Shown here: positions 44,133-56,528 of the stretch, in pieces | Numbering within the stretch: position 1 is the first letter of the stretch | Layout of the letters: each line of letters begins with the position of its first letter | Translations under genes and position numbers: made by a program | Assembly (NCBI RefSeq): GCF_000686885.1 | Contig: NZ_KK366032.1 | Coordinates: 1-64,000 of the forward strand | Length of the DNA stretch: 64,000 nt | Origin: Flavobacterium sasangense DSM 21067 | GTDB taxonomy: Bacteria; Bacteroidota; Bacteroidia; Flavobacteriales; Flavobacteriaceae | Direction: 5' to 3' | Notes under the pieces: generated by a model | What the model saw: only the letters and a program-made list of their open reading frames with translations | What the model was told of the DNA's origin: nothing | Database searches by the model: none

Positions 44133-44819
44133 TACTTTTCTCTATAAAGCAGATATTTTAAAAGAAAATAATACACTGGAATTTCGATTATACAAGAGAT
44201 ATAAATAAAGATATCATTTTTAAAATAATACTTATTTAATACTATAAACATGTCAGAAAAAAAAAGACATAAAATGGTTAACAATAAAAATCTAGAAGCA
44301 ATTGATTTAAATCGTAATGCATTATAAATACTCAAAATCAAAACCATTAAGAACATTATAATATATCCAATTACTACAAAAAACTCTTTAAACTCCATAT
44401 TTAAAGTCAAACTTGCAATCTTATAAAAGATAACCAACGACAAATAAGCAATTATAAAATAATTGAAATTGTTTTTTAAAAAATTATTTTTTTTAAAAAT
44501 TTTCGAATCTGTAACTACATAACTAAATAAAATACCTATTGCTATTAGATACAAATAGGTCGAAAATACTTTAATATCTCTTCCCTCTATCAAAATCAAA
44601 TTATCAGCAAAAAAGATTACTAAAAACAAAAATAAATTCAAATATATTTTTGTTGCTTTACTTATAAAAAAGTAAGCAAAAGCAATACTTGGAACTATGA
44701 TGGGTTTAAAAATCAAAGCTATGTCTAAATCGCCATAAACCCTATAAAAAAACAAATAACACAAATAGGAAATAAAATATATATACAGAGCTCCACTAGC
44801 TCGGCTATCTATATTTTTA

Positions 44820-44845
<26 letters not shown>
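44129..44845 (-). CDS. YhhN-like membrane protein, second of a tandem pair
   Basis: A 238-residue protein with about eight hydrophobic helices. It shares with its neighbour the KPIIVPSIAFAYFFI segment early and the final SRFLLLTILCLFFSDMFIVLNK pattern, both seen in YhhN/TMEM86-type proteins (lysoplasmalogenase family). The likeness is faint, so function is unsure. The start is chosen at the ATG at 44845; an upstream frame extension would use a TTG at 44872 and overlap the neighbour by 53 bases instead of 26. The stop overlaps the end of the opposing nucleotidase gene by four bases. Confidence 0.7.
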
Positions 44846-47990
<3,145 letters not shown>

Positions 47991-48001
47991 AAAGTAAAGA
48001 T

Positions 48002-48030
48002 AAAAAAAAAGCCCCGATAAAATCGGAGCT
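48002..48030 (-). terminator. Terminator of the rpsF-rpsR-rplI operon
   Basis: On the minus strand agctccgat and atcggggct pair with one mismatch, followed by a nine-base T run (48010-48002). Confidence 0.8.
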
Positions 48031-48050
48031 AATTTATATTTTAAGAAAAA

Positions 48051-48494
48051 TTATGCTTTTTCACCTACGATTTCGTATGGTAATTCAACGATAACATCTC
48101 TGTGTAATCTAACTGATGCAGTATATTTACCTACACGTTTTACAACACCACTAGTGATGAATTTTTTCTCAATTGAATGACCGTTAGCTTCTAATGCTTC
48201 CACGATGTTAGCGCTAGTAACTGAACCAAACAATTTATCACCACCTGCTTTAGCAGTAATTTTAATTTCTAAAGCTTTTAAAGCTTCAGCTAAAGATTTT
48301 GCATCTGCAACGATTTTAGCTTCTTTGTGAGCTTTTTGCTTTAAGTTTTCAGCTAAAACTTTTTTAGCAGAAGGTGTAGCTAAAATAGCAAAACCTTGAG
48401 GAATTAAGAAGTTACGTCCGTATCCGTTTTTCACAGTTACTACATCATCTTTAAATCCTAAATTTTGAACGTCTTGTTTTAAGATAAGTTCCAT
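48051..48494 (-). CDS. rplI: 50S ribosomal protein L9
   Basis: A 147-residue ribosomal protein. Starts MELILKQDVQNLGFKDDVVTVKNGYGRNFLIP, the L9 signature with conserved Gly and aromatic residues, then a long helix and the C-terminal domain with LFGSVTSANIVEAL. Length normal. Last gene of the rpsF-rpsR-rplI operon, ending at a terminator; 63 bases separate it from rpsR. Confidence 0.97.
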   Translation of the reverse strand: MELILKQDVQNLGFKDDVVTVKNGYGRNFLIPQGFAILATPSAKKVLAENLKQKAHKEAKIVADAKSLAEALKALEIKITAKAGGDKLFGSVTSANIVEALEANGHSIEKKFITSGVVKRVGKYTASVRLHRDVIVELPYEIVGEKA

Positions 48495-48557
48495 GTTGTT
48501 GTCCTTTTAATTAGAAGTTAGCTCACCAATGGCGAAGCAACAACTATTTGTTAAATA

Positions 48558-48854
48558 TTATTTTAATAAATCGGCCACGTATGGCATTAAAGCTAAGTGA
48601 CGAGCTCTTTTAACAGCTACAGAAACTTTTCTTTGGTATTTTAATGAAGTACCTGTTAAACGTCTTGGTAAAATTTTACCTTGCTCGTTAACAAATTTCA
48701 ATAAAAAGTCTGCGTCTTTATAATCGATATATTTGATACCTGATTTTTTGAAACGACAGTATTTTTTAGTTTTGTTTGTATCTATATTTAAAGGCGTAAG
48801 ATATCTGATATCCCCGTCTTTTTTCCCTTTTGCAGATTGCTCTAATGTAGACAT
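48558..48854 (-). CDS. rpsR: 30S ribosomal protein S18
   Basis: A 98-residue protein: [37 protein letters not shown] (split [15 protein letters not shown]), [19 protein letters not shown] and [14 protein letters not shown] are the S18 hallmarks. It binds S6 in the platform of the small subunit. Its start is two bases after the rpsF stop, so the two partners are made from one messenger in balance. Confidence 0.97.
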   Translation of the reverse strand: MSTLEQSAKGKKDGDIRYLTPLNIDTNKTKKYCRFKKSGIKYIDYKDADFLLKFVNEQGKILPRRLTGTSLKYQRKVSVAVKRARHLALMPYVADLLK

Positions 48855-48856
48855 GA

Positions 48857-49198
48857 TTAGTTTGTTTTAGATTTTAATTTTGCTCTTCTTCTTTCTGCCC
48901 AAGAAATTGCATGTTTGTCTAAAGACACCGTTAAGAAACGCATAACACGCTCGTCACGACGGAATTCAGTTTCAAATGCAATAATGATTTCAGCTGGCGC
49001 TTTGAATTCGAATAAGTGGTAAAATCCACTTTTCTTGTGTTGAATTTCGTAAGCTAATTTTTTTAAGCCCCAATCTTCTTTCGATACCATCTCAGCCCCT
49101 TTAGAAGTAAGAAAATCTTCAAACTTGCTTACTGTTTCCTTTACCTGTTGCTCAGATAAAACGGGATTCAAGATGAAAACAGTTTCATAATGATTCAT
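48857..49198 (-). CDS. rpsF: 30S ribosomal protein S6
   Basis: A 113-residue protein with the S6 fold: [21 protein letters not shown] at the start, [24 protein letters not shown] in the middle ([17 protein letters not shown]), and [17 protein letters not shown]. The frame stays open 66 bases farther upstream, but the ATG at 49198 is the natural start since it matches other S6 proteins and lies downstream of a good promoter. First gene of the operon. Confidence 0.97.
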   Translation of the reverse strand: MNHYETVFILNPVLSEQQVKETVSKFEDFLTSKGAEMVSKEDWGLKKLAYEIQHKKSGFYHLFEFKAPAEIIIAFETEFRRDERVMRFLTVSLDKHAISWAERRRAKLKSKTN

Positions 49199-49230
49199 AA
49201 TCTTTATATTTATTGTTATAAAATTGGGTG

Positions 49231-49260
49231 CAAAAATAATACTTTTATTTGAAATAGCAA
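49231..49260 (-). promoter_or_regulatory. Promoter of the rpsF operon
   Basis: On the minus strand TTG (49260-49258), a 19-base spacer and TATTTTTG (49238-49231) match the consensus. Transcription would begin near 49225, about 27 bases before the start codon, which supports the 49198 start. Confidence 0.65.
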
Positions 49261-49342
49261 GCATAACACATTATTAATTTTTATTAAAAAAACTTGTGTA
49301 TTTGTAATAATTGTTCTACTTTTAACAAACTATAAAAATTAC

Positions 49343-50044
49343 ATGCCCATGAAGTTGAATTGTATCGTTGTAGATGATAGTGCTATTCAAAGAATTACCA
49401 TCACAAAATTAGTTAACGAATCAACATTATTAAACTTAGTAGGAGATTTTGCCAATGCTCTTGAGGCAAAGAATTGTATCAACAACAATACTATTGATTT
49501 AATCTTCTTAGACATTGAGATGCCGTTAATAAACGGTTTCGATTTATTAGACGGACTAAAAACAAAACCACAAATTATATTCATTACTTCAAAAGCAGAT
49601 TACGCAGTGAAAGCTTTTGATTATGAAGCAACTGATTTTCTTCAAAAACCTATTTCTAAAGAACGTTTTAATAAAGCGGTAAAAAAAGCTACTGAACTTC
49701 ACGCGTTACGTTATGAAAACCATGAAGATCATGGAGAAAGTATCGTTATCAAAAGTAATTTAAAGAAACTCAAAGTGTATGTTTCTAAAATTAAATGGAT
49801 TGAAGCTTATGGCGATTACATCAAAGTGGTTACCGATGATGAAAGTCATTTAGTATTATCAACCATGAAAGGTTTTGAAAAAGAGCTTCCAGAAGGTAAA
49901 TTCATTCGTGTACACAAATCATACATTATTAATTTAGACCGAGTGGAGAAATTCAATAGTAAGTTTGCTGAAATTGGAAATACAAAAATACCATTAAGTC
50001 GTAACAAGAAAGAAGAAATTGTAAAAGCTATCGAAAACGCTTAA
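49343..50044 (+). CDS. LytTR-type response regulator
   Basis: A 233-residue regulator. The receiver domain (about 4-120) has Asp11-Asp12, phosphate acceptor Asp57 in FLDIEMP and the KPIS lysine (about 104-107). The DNA-binding LytTR domain (about 135-230) has YVSKIKWIEAYGDYIKVVT (IKWIEAYGDYIKVV), GKFIRVHKSYIINLDRV and IPLSRNKKEE. No histidine kinase gene adjoins it, so its partner is elsewhere. Convergent with priA; the ends overlap by four bases. Confidence 0.93.
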   Translation: MPMKLNCIVVDDSAIQRITITKLVNESTLLNLVGDFANALEAKNCINNNTIDLIFLDIEMPLINGFDLLDGLKTKPQIIFITSKADYAVKAFDYEATDFLQKPISKERFNKAVKKATELHALRYENHEDHGESIVIKSNLKKLKVYVSKIKWIEAYGDYIKVVTDDESHLVLSTMKGFEKELPEGKFIRVHKSYIINLDRVEKFNSKFAEIGNTKIPLSRNKKEEIVKAIENA

Positions 50045-52491
50045 TACACATCGACATCAACTTTTACCTTAATAGCACGATATTGCGGAACTGCTTCAAA
50101 ACTCATGAGCACTTTCGCAATATTTTTTTTGGTATTGCCCAAATGCTTCTGAACCGGAATTTTAACCATAATAGTGCGAATATACTCATTGCGAATTCTA
50201 TTAATAGCTGGTTCTTCAGGACCCAAAACGGGCATATCTAAATTTTGAGACAACACGTTATAAATCCACATAGAACCTTCTTTCAGTTTATCAAAATCAC
50301 GATGTTTCAAAGTAAGTTTTACTAATCTAAAGAAAGGCGGATATTTGAAATTCTGGCGTTCGTAAATTTGCTCTTTATACATTCCTATATAATCATTACC
50401 CAAAACTTGTTGGATAGTGTTGTGATATGGATTATAGGTTTGAATTACCACTTTTCCTTTTTTCTCGGAACGACCTGCCCTACCCGAAACTTGCATCATC
50501 ATTTGATACGCTCTTTCGTAAGCTCTGAAATTCGGTTGGTTTAATAAGTTATCGGCATTTAGAATCCCAACTAAAGTTACATTATCAAAATCTAAACCTT
50601 TGGCCAACATTTGCGTGCCAACCAAAACATCGATTTCTCTATTTTTGAAGGAATCGATGATTTTCTCGAAGCCAAATTTTCCTCGAGTCGTATCTTGATC
50701 CATTCTTCCGATATTTTTTTCAGGAAAAAAGGTTTTCAATTCCATTTCAATTTGTTCAGTTCCGAAACCTTTAGTAGTTAAATCAACCGATTGACAACTA
50801 TGACAATGTGCTGGATTAGAAATCGAATGACCACAATAATGACAACGCAATTGATTTTTGAATTTGTAATAGGTCAAACTTACATCGCAACTTGGGCAAT
50901 GCGGCACATGACCACACGTCATACATTCCACATAAGGCGAAAATCCTCTGCGGTTTTGAAATAAAATAACTTGTTCGCCTTTTGATAAAGTTTCGGTAAT
51001 TTCCTCTAATAATTCATCAGAAAAATGTCCCGACATTTTCTTTCTGAAATATTTATCTTTTAAATCAACGAGCTGAATTTCGGGTAACACTACATTTCCG
51101 TAGCGCACTTTCAATTCCGTTAAACCGTATTTATTGGATTGCACATTATAATAGGTTTCCAAAGATGGAGTCGCGCTTCCTAAAACTACTTTCGCTCCGT
51201 GTTGCTTCGCTAAAACTATAGCAGCATCGCGGGCATGATATCGTGGCGCTGGATCGTGTTGCTTAAAAGTTTGCTCGTGTTCTTCATCTACAATTATACA
51301 TCCTAAATTGGAAAACGGAAGAAACAAAGCACTTCGCACCCCAATCACTACTTTAGCTTTTGGCGAATTTTCTAAAACTTGATTCCAAACTTCTATTCGT
51401 TCGTTATTGGTGTATTTGGAATGAAAAACAGCAACTTCATTTCCGAAATAAGCTGTTAATCGTTGTACTAATTGAGTGGTTAAAGCGATTTCTGGCAATA
51501 GAAACAAAACTTGCTTTCCTTCTTTAATATATTGTTCTAAAAGTTTGATGTAAATTTCGGTTTTACCAGAAGCGGTAACTCCGTGTAATAAATTTACATC
51601 AAACGATTTGAAATTTTCTTGAATGCTCTCAAAAGCTACTTGTTGGGCTTCACTTAACGTGAATTGACTATCATCATCTTTATCGAAAGTTACTCTATCT
51701 TGGACGATGTAATATTCTTCGAAAATTGTTTTATCAACTAAAGATTTTACAATTGCTGCAGAACTTCCCGAAGTTTCAATTAGTTTTTTTACTGAAATAG
51801 GTGCTTTTTCACGAGCTTGTAATTGGAAATAATGTAGAACCAATTCGCGTTGCTTTTTGGCTTTGGATAACATTTCTAATAATTCGGCTAATCTTTCTTG
51901 TTGCAAAAATTCTTCTTGCAATCTGATATAACGAACTAATTTTGGTTTGTATTGTTCCGAAATTTCTTCTTGCAAGACCAAAGCGCCTTTCGCCAATAAT
52001 CGATTAATGATTGGGAAAACTGTTTTCTTTCCTAAAATCTTAATCACCTCTTGAACTGTAATCGAAGATTGACTTTTTAAAGCTTCTAAAATTAGATATT
52101 CGTCATCTTTAAGTTCATTCGAATCAATTTCGACATTTTCTTTAGCTGAAATAATGGTTTCACTTTCCAAAATATAACCAGAAGGCAATGCACTTCGAAA
52201 AACCTCGCCTAACGAACACATATAATAAGACGAAATCCATTTCCAATGTTCGATTTGGTGAAGATTCACAACTGGTTTTTCATCTAAAATTTGATGAATT
52301 TCTTTTGCTTCGTATAATTGAGGTGGCGTATTCGTTTTATCTAACACCAAAGCAGTATAAATCTTAGTTTTCCCAAAGGGAACTGCCACTCGCATTCCTA
52401 TTTGAATGTAGTTAAATTCCGCTTCCGAAACCTGATACGTAAAGGTTTTAGAAACAGCTAATGGTAAAACGACTTCGATAAAATACAGCAT
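50041..52491 (-). CDS. priA: Primosomal replication protein PriA
   Basis: An 816-residue 3'-5' helicase that restarts stalled forks. The N-terminal DNA-binding domain (about 1-110) starts FIEVVLPLAVSKTFTYQV. The helicase core has Walker A GVTASGKTE, Walker B DEEH (IIVDEEHEQTFKQ), and the zinc-binding cysteine cluster CMTCGHVPHCPSC followed by CHYCGH and CHSCQ, all expected for PriA. Length is normal. The messenger reads leftwards and ends next to the LytTR regulator. Confidence 0.97.
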   Translation of the reverse strand: MLYFIEVVLPLAVSKTFTYQVSEAEFNYIQIGMRVAVPFGKTKIYTALVLDKTNTPPQLYEAKEIHQILDEKPVVNLHQIEHWKWISSYYMCSLGEVFRSALPSGYILESETIISAKENVEIDSNELKDDEYLILEALKSQSSITVQEVIKILGKKTVFPIINRLLAKGALVLQEEISEQYKPKLVRYIRLQEEFLQQERLAELLEMLSKAKKQRELVLHYFQLQAREKAPISVKKLIETSGSSAAIVKSLVDKTIFEEYYIVQDRVTFDKDDDSQFTLSEAQQVAFESIQENFKSFDVNLLHGVTASGKTEIYIKLLEQYIKEGKQVLFLLPEIALTTQLVQRLTAYFGNEVAVFHSKYTNNERIEVWNQVLENSPKAKVVIGVRSALFLPFSNLGCIIVDEEHEQTFKQHDPAPRYHARDAAIVLAKQHGAKVVLGSATPSLETYYNVQSNKYGLTELKVRYGNVVLPEIQLVDLKDKYFRKKMSGHFSDELLEEITETLSKGEQVILFQNRRGFSPYVECMTCGHVPHCPSCDVSLTYYKFKNQLRCHYCGHSISNPAHCHSCQSVDLTTKGFGTEQIEMELKTFFPEKNIGRMDQDTTRGKFGFEKIIDSFKNREIDVLVGTQMLAKGLDFDNVTLVGILNADNLLNQPNFRAYERAYQMMMQVSGRAGRSEKKGKVVIQTYNPYHNTIQQVLGNDYIGMYKEQIYERQNFKYPPFFRLVKLTLKHRDFDKLKEGSMWIYNVLSQNLDMPVLGPEEPAINRIRNEYIRTIMVKIPVQKHLGNTKKNIAKVLMSFEAVPQYRAIKVKVDVDVY

Positions 52492-52556
52492 AGAACAAAT
52501 ATAGTTGGAAAAAGAGAATAGAGAAAAGAAAAAAGAGAAAAGATAAATACATCAAT

Positions 52557-52586
52557 AAAAAAAAGCGTCCTCGATTGAGAACGCTT
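52557..52586 (-). terminator. Terminator of the chalcone-isomerase-like gene
   Basis: Minus-strand aagcgttctc (52586-52577) pairs with gaggacgctt (52572-52563) with one G-U wobble around a 4-base loop, then a T run. Confidence 0.85.
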
Positions 52587-52606
52587 ACTTTTATATTTAG
52601 TTGGAA

Positions 52607-53170
52607 TTATTTTCCTAACATTTCGTCTTTTAAATCTTTATCAGCTGGTTTGTCGCATAACCAGATTCCGAATAAAGCTTTTTTGAAATCGTGACCGTCA
52701 ATGCTTCCTTTTTTAACTCCGTTTTTGTAAACAACAACTCCTTCGTTAGGCACATTGATGATAATAAAAACATCCCCTTTTTTGATTTCTTCTTTGAAGA
52801 AACCTTTGAATTTATCAATTTTAGCTTTTAATGGAGCTGTTTTCTTACCTGTAGCATTTTCAAAACCTTCATTGATAGCAGAAACCATTTTTTCAGAAGT
52901 AATCAAACCTGAAACGATGTTTAGTTTAATAGCCGCTCCTTCTTTACTGTTCATGATTTCAGAAGCATTTGTACTTTTTTTCTCTAAATACAAAGAACCT
53001 ACGTACATGTCCATAAACATTTTAACACGAGTTCCTGCTCCGTTTAAGACTAAAGACTGACCTTCTAAACTCATTTTAGCATCTACTTTAACTCCTGATA
53101 CAGTTTTTTGTGCATTAACCGTGAATACAGTCGCAATCAACATTAAAAATGTAATAACTTGTTTTCTCAT
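52607..53170 (-). CDS. Chalcone-isomerase-like secreted protein
   Basis: A 187-residue protein with a signal peptide (MRKQVITF...VNAQ). The rest matches the chalcone-isomerase-like fold found in bacteria: GVKVDAKMSLEGQSLVLNGAGTR, MFMDMYVGSLYLEKKS, and late GIWLCDKPADKDLKDEMLGK. Bacterial members are thought to bind fatty acids rather than chalcones. The frame is open 96 bases farther upstream, but the ATG at 53170 gives the signal peptide. Upstream by 20 bases is the YihY/BrkB gene. Confidence 0.85.
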   Translation of the reverse strand: MRKQVITFLMLIATVFTVNAQKTVSGVKVDAKMSLEGQSLVLNGAGTRVKMFMDMYVGSLYLEKKSTNASEIMNSKEGAAIKLNIVSGLITSEKMVSAINEGFENATGKKTAPLKAKIDKFKGFFKEEIKKGDVFIIINVPNEGVVVYKNGVKKGSIDGHDFKKALFGIWLCDKPADKDLKDEMLGK

Positions 53171-53190
53171 AATCTTTTTTTTTAGTTTGG

Positions 53191-54114
53191 TTAAATATAT
53201 AAATTTTTTCTTTTCAATTTTGAAATTGTTGCATTTAGTTCGAAACCTAATAATAAAACCATGCAATTAATCCAGATATAAAACATTAGTACAAGAAGCG
53301 TACCAATTGAACCATACAACTCGTTGTACTTAGCAAATTTAGTTACATAAATTCCGAAAATGTAGGATGATAAAATTATTAAAATAGTAGTAAAAACAGC
53401 ACCATAGCTAATAAATGACATGCTTGAGGTTTCTTTAGCTCCAAATTTATATAAAATTGAAGTGGTAATTAAAATCATCAAAAGAATGAATCCGTATCTA
53501 CTCCATTCAATTAATGCGATATCCGTTACTTCTCCAAAAAGATTAATTTTTTGAATCATTACTTCAGCAACTACAATCGCAGCAACCGTGATTAGTAAAA
53601 TCATCGACAATACTAAAGAAATAGCTAATGAAATGAAATATTGTTTAAAAAAACCTCTAGTAATCGTAATGTGGGCCGACATTTCAAATCCTCCCAAAAT
53701 GGCATTAATTCCGTTAGTCATCAACAAAATAGACAAAATAAAACCTGATGAAAGTAATCCTTGGTGACTAGTTTCCATAATATCTTTCAAAATGGCTTCA
53801 ATAGCTTCGTAAGTATTGGGTGGAACTCCTTCTTCTACAAACTCTAAAAAATCGGCTTGGAAATTTTCCAAAGGGATAAACGGAATTAAATTCAAGATAA
53901 ATAAAGCAAATGGAAATAACGCCATAAAGAAACTGAACGCAATGGCACTCGCTCTGTATGAAAAAGCGCCTTTGAAAATTCCCAAAACATACATTTCTAA
54001 AATATCATAAAGCGACAAACCTTCTAAAGATTTAAGCTTTACAGCTTTTGTAAGCGAAATTAATTGTCTTACAACAGGAATTTTATTGAGTTTATTTTCT
54101 ATTTCTTCTGACAT
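53191..54114 (-). CDS. YihY/BrkB-family membrane protein
   Basis: A 307-residue inner-membrane protein with about six helices. Family hallmarks are the AFSYRASAIAFSFFMALFPFALF segment (ASAIAFSFFMALFPFALF), ISLAISLVLSMILLITVAA and the late LYGSIGTLLVLMFYIWINC. The family was once taken for ribonuclease BN, but is a membrane protein of unclear role. Three bases separate it from the nadC gene upstream. Confidence 0.88.
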   Translation of the reverse strand: MSEEIENKLNKIPVVRQLISLTKAVKLKSLEGLSLYDILEMYVLGIFKGAFSYRASAIAFSFFMALFPFALFILNLIPFIPLENFQADFLEFVEEGVPPNTYEAIEAILKDIMETSHQGLLSSGFILSILLMTNGINAILGGFEMSAHITITRGFFKQYFISLAISLVLSMILLITVAAIVVAEVMIQKINLFGEVTDIALIEWSRYGFILLMILITTSILYKFGAKETSSMSFISYGAVFTTILIILSSYIFGIYVTKFAKYNELYGSIGTLLVLMFYIWINCMVLLLGFELNATISKLKRKNLYI

Positions 54115-54117
54115 ACA

Positions 54118-54975
54118 TTATATTGCTTTTAGGCTTAAATCCATATTATAAACTGAATGCGTTAAAGCACCTGAAGAAATATAATTCACTCCACATTCTG
54201 CGTAATTACGAATGGTTTTTTCATTAATATTTCCTGAAGATTCTGTCAAAGATTGATTTCCAATCATGGCTACTGCTTTCTTAGTAGTTTCGTAATCGAA
54301 ATTGTCTAATAAAATTCGATAAACGCCGCCAGCATCTAAAATTTGTTGCACTTCGTCTAAATTTCTGGCTTCTACAATGATTTTTAAATCTTTTTTATTA
54401 TCGATTAAATATTGCTTTGTCTTTGCAATCGCTTGCGGAATTCCTCCAGCAAAATCGTTGTGATTGTCTTTCAACATAATCATATCGTACAAAGCAAATC
54501 TATGATTTTCACCACCACCAATTTTTACCGCCCATTTTTCGATGGCACGGATTCCAGGTGTGGTTTTACGAGTATCTAAAATTTTAGTTTTTGTTCCTTC
54601 CAGTAAATCAACAAACATTTTGGTTTTCGTTGCGATGGCGCTCATGCGTTGCATTGAATTCAAAACCAAACGTTCCGCTTTCAAAATCGATTGCGAACTT
54701 CCGGAAACATGAAAAACAATATCGCCATGTTTCACTCTTTGACCATCATTGATAAAAGTTTCCACTTTCATGTCTTTATCTACATAATGAAAAATCATTT
54801 TAGCGAATTCTACTCCTGCGATAATCCCTTCATCTTTAACTAACAACTTCGCTTTTCCTTGTGCTGAAGCTGGAATACAAGCCAACGAACTATGGTCGCC
54901 ATCTCCAACATCTTCGCGAATGGCATTGCTAATGATTAATTCTAATTCTTTTTGAAATTGCGCTTCTGAAATCAT
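54118..54975 (-). CDS. nadC: Nicotinate-nucleotide pyrophosphorylase
   Basis: Makes nicotinate mononucleotide from quinolinate and PRPP in NAD synthesis. A 285-residue protein with REDVGDGDHSS (about 19-29), ERLVLNSMQRMSAIAT, LDTRKTTPGIRAIEKWAVKIGGGENHR (TTPGIRAIEKWAVK), and the late EVQQILDAGGVYRILLDNF. All active-site loops of the family are present. It is first of a run with the YihY/BrkB gene. nadA and nadB are not in the window. Confidence 0.95.
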   Translation of the reverse strand: MISEAQFQKELELIISNAIREDVGDGDHSSLACIPASAQGKAKLLVKDEGIIAGVEFAKMIFHYVDKDMKVETFINDGQRVKHGDIVFHVSGSSQSILKAERLVLNSMQRMSAIATKTKMFVDLLEGTKTKILDTRKTTPGIRAIEKWAVKIGGGENHRFALYDMIMLKDNHNDFAGGIPQAIAKTKQYLIDNKKDLKIIVEARNLDEVQQILDAGGVYRILLDNFDYETTKKAVAMIGNQSLTESSGNINEKTIRNYAECGVNYISSGALTHSVYNMDLSLKAI

Positions 54976-55043
54976 GTTTTGTAAATTGAATTGCTAATGT
55001 AAGAAATCCTTTGAAGTTTAAAAAATATTGAGTGTTTAAAAAC

Positions 55044-55072
55044 AAAAAACTCCCAGATAAATCTGAGAGTTT
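55044..55072 (-). terminator. Terminator of sucC
   Basis: On the minus strand aaactctcagat and atctgggagttt pair with one mismatch (55072-55061 with 55058-55047), then a T run. Confidence 0.8.
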
Positions 55073-55097
55073 CATTATGATTGAATTTAAAATTCGA

Positions 55098-56291
55098 TTA
55101 AGATAAAGCTGCTTTTACTTGGTCAGCAGCTTCTTGGAATTGTACTGCAGATAAAATTGGCATACCTGAATTATCGATTAATTCTTTAGCAATTTCTGCG
55201 TTTGTTCCTTGTAAACGAACGATGATTGGCACTTTAATAGCGTCACCCATGTTTTTGTAAGCATCAACAACACCTTGAGCAACACGGTCACAACGAACGA
55301 TTCCACCAAAAATGTTAATTAAAATAGCTTTTACGTTTGGATCTTTTAAAATGATACGGAAAGCTGTTTCCACACGTTTAGCATCGGCAGTTCCACCTAC
55401 GTCTAAGAAGTTAGCTGGCTCAAAACCTGCATACTTAATTAAGTCCATAGTAGCCATTGCTAAACCAGCTCCGTTTACCATACAACCTACAGTTCCATCT
55501 AAGTCAACGTAGTTTAATCCTACTTCTTTAGCTTCTACTTCGATTGGGTTTTCTTCTCTAACGTCTCTCATTTCAGCATATTTTGCTTGTCTGAATAAAG
55601 CGTTATCGTCGATATTTACTTTAGCATCAACTGCTAAGATTTTATTGTCAGATGTTTTTAATACTGGGTTGATCTCAAACATTGAAGAATCAGAACCGAT
55701 ATACGCTTTGTATAAAGCATCGATAAATTTCACCATTTCTTTGAAAGCCTCACCAGACAAACCTAAATTGAAAGCAATTTTTCTAGCTTGGAAACCTTGT
55801 AATCCGTAAGCAGGATCAATTTCTTCAGTAAAAATTAAGTGTGGTGTGTGCTCAGCTACTTCTTCGATATCCATTCCACCTTCAGTAGAATACATAATCA
55901 TGTTACGTCCTGTTGCTCTGTTTAATAATACAGAAACATAGAATTCAGAAGTTTCGCTTTCACCAGGATAATAAACATCTTCAGCAATTAAAACTTTGTG
56001 AACTGTTTTTCCTTCTGGTGGAGTTTGTGGTGTAATTAACTGCATTCCGATGATTTGCTCAGAAATTTCAGTTACTTGGTCTAAGTTTTTAGCTAACTTA
56101 ACTCCTCCACCTTTTCCTCTACCTCCAGCATGGATTTGTGCTTTTACTACGTACCAACTTGTACCTGTTTCAGCAGTTAATTGTTTTGCTGCAGCTACCG
56201 CCTCAACTGGATTGTTTGCAACAATACCACGTTGAACACGTACTCCATAACTAGCTAGGATTTCTTTACCCTGATATTCGTGTATGTTCAT
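55098..56291 (-). CDS. sucC: Succinyl-CoA synthetase beta subunit
   Basis: The ATP-grasp subunit of the TCA-cycle enzyme that makes succinate from succinyl-CoA. From the ATG at 56291 ([10 protein letters not shown]) it has 397 residues, the usual length. Hallmarks: [53 protein letters not shown] and IFGGIVRCD near the end. An open frame extends 46 codons farther up but lacks family similarity. The alpha subunit gene sucD is not next to it. Confidence 0.95.
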   Translation of the reverse strand: MNIHEYQGKEILASYGVRVQRGIVANNPVEAVAAAKQLTAETGTSWYVVKAQIHAGGRGKGGGVKLAKNLDQVTEISEQIIGMQLITPQTPPEGKTVHKVLIAEDVYYPGESETSEFYVSVLLNRATGRNMIMYSTEGGMDIEEVAEHTPHLIFTEEIDPAYGLQGFQARKIAFNLGLSGEAFKEMVKFIDALYKAYIGSDSSMFEINPVLKTSDNKILAVDAKVNIDDNALFRQAKYAEMRDVREENPIEVEAKEVGLNYVDLDGTVGCMVNGAGLAMATMDLIKYAGFEPANFLDVGGTADAKRVETAFRIILKDPNVKAILINIFGGIVRCDRVAQGVVDAYKNMGDAIKVPIIVRLQGTNAEIAKELIDNSGMPILSAVQFQEAADQVKAALS

Positions 56292-56327
56292 AATTGTTAT
56301 GCGTTTATCTTGTTTAAAAAAGTGCCA

Positions 56328-56335
56328 CAAAAATA
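56328..56335 (-). promoter_or_regulatory. Candidate -7 box of sucC
   Basis: Minus-strand TATTTTTG (56335-56328) fits TAnnTTTG and lies 36 bases before the sucC ATG. No clear TTG box farther up. Confidence 0.4.
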
Positions 56336-56480
56336 GCAAAGTAATTTTTAATGGACTAACTTTTTTTCGTTTAATTTGGGAATTTGATATACATATTCGT
56401 ATTAAAACTACAACTCTAAAAAAACACAAATGTTACAAATAAAACATTTTGTTATATTTTGTTAATAATTGTTTTAAAAA

Positions 56481-56510
56481 TTGCATCTTTTAAATATTGA
56501 TTTACTTTTG
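56481..56510 (+). promoter_or_regulatory. Bacteroidetes-type promoter of lysA
   Basis: TTG (56481-56483), a 19-base spacer and TACTTTTG (56503-56510) match the consensus. Transcription near 56516 fits the ATG at 56529. Confidence 0.65.
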
Positions 56511-56528
56511 CATCAAATTAAATCAAAA

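Noticed and set aside
56292..56429. 46-codon N-terminal extension of sucC
   Set aside because: The extension has no family similarity, covers the probable promoter, and MNIHEYQ is the normal start of SucC.
56400..56528. Lysine riboswitch before lysA
   Set aside because: The leader after the predicted transcription start is only about 13 bases.
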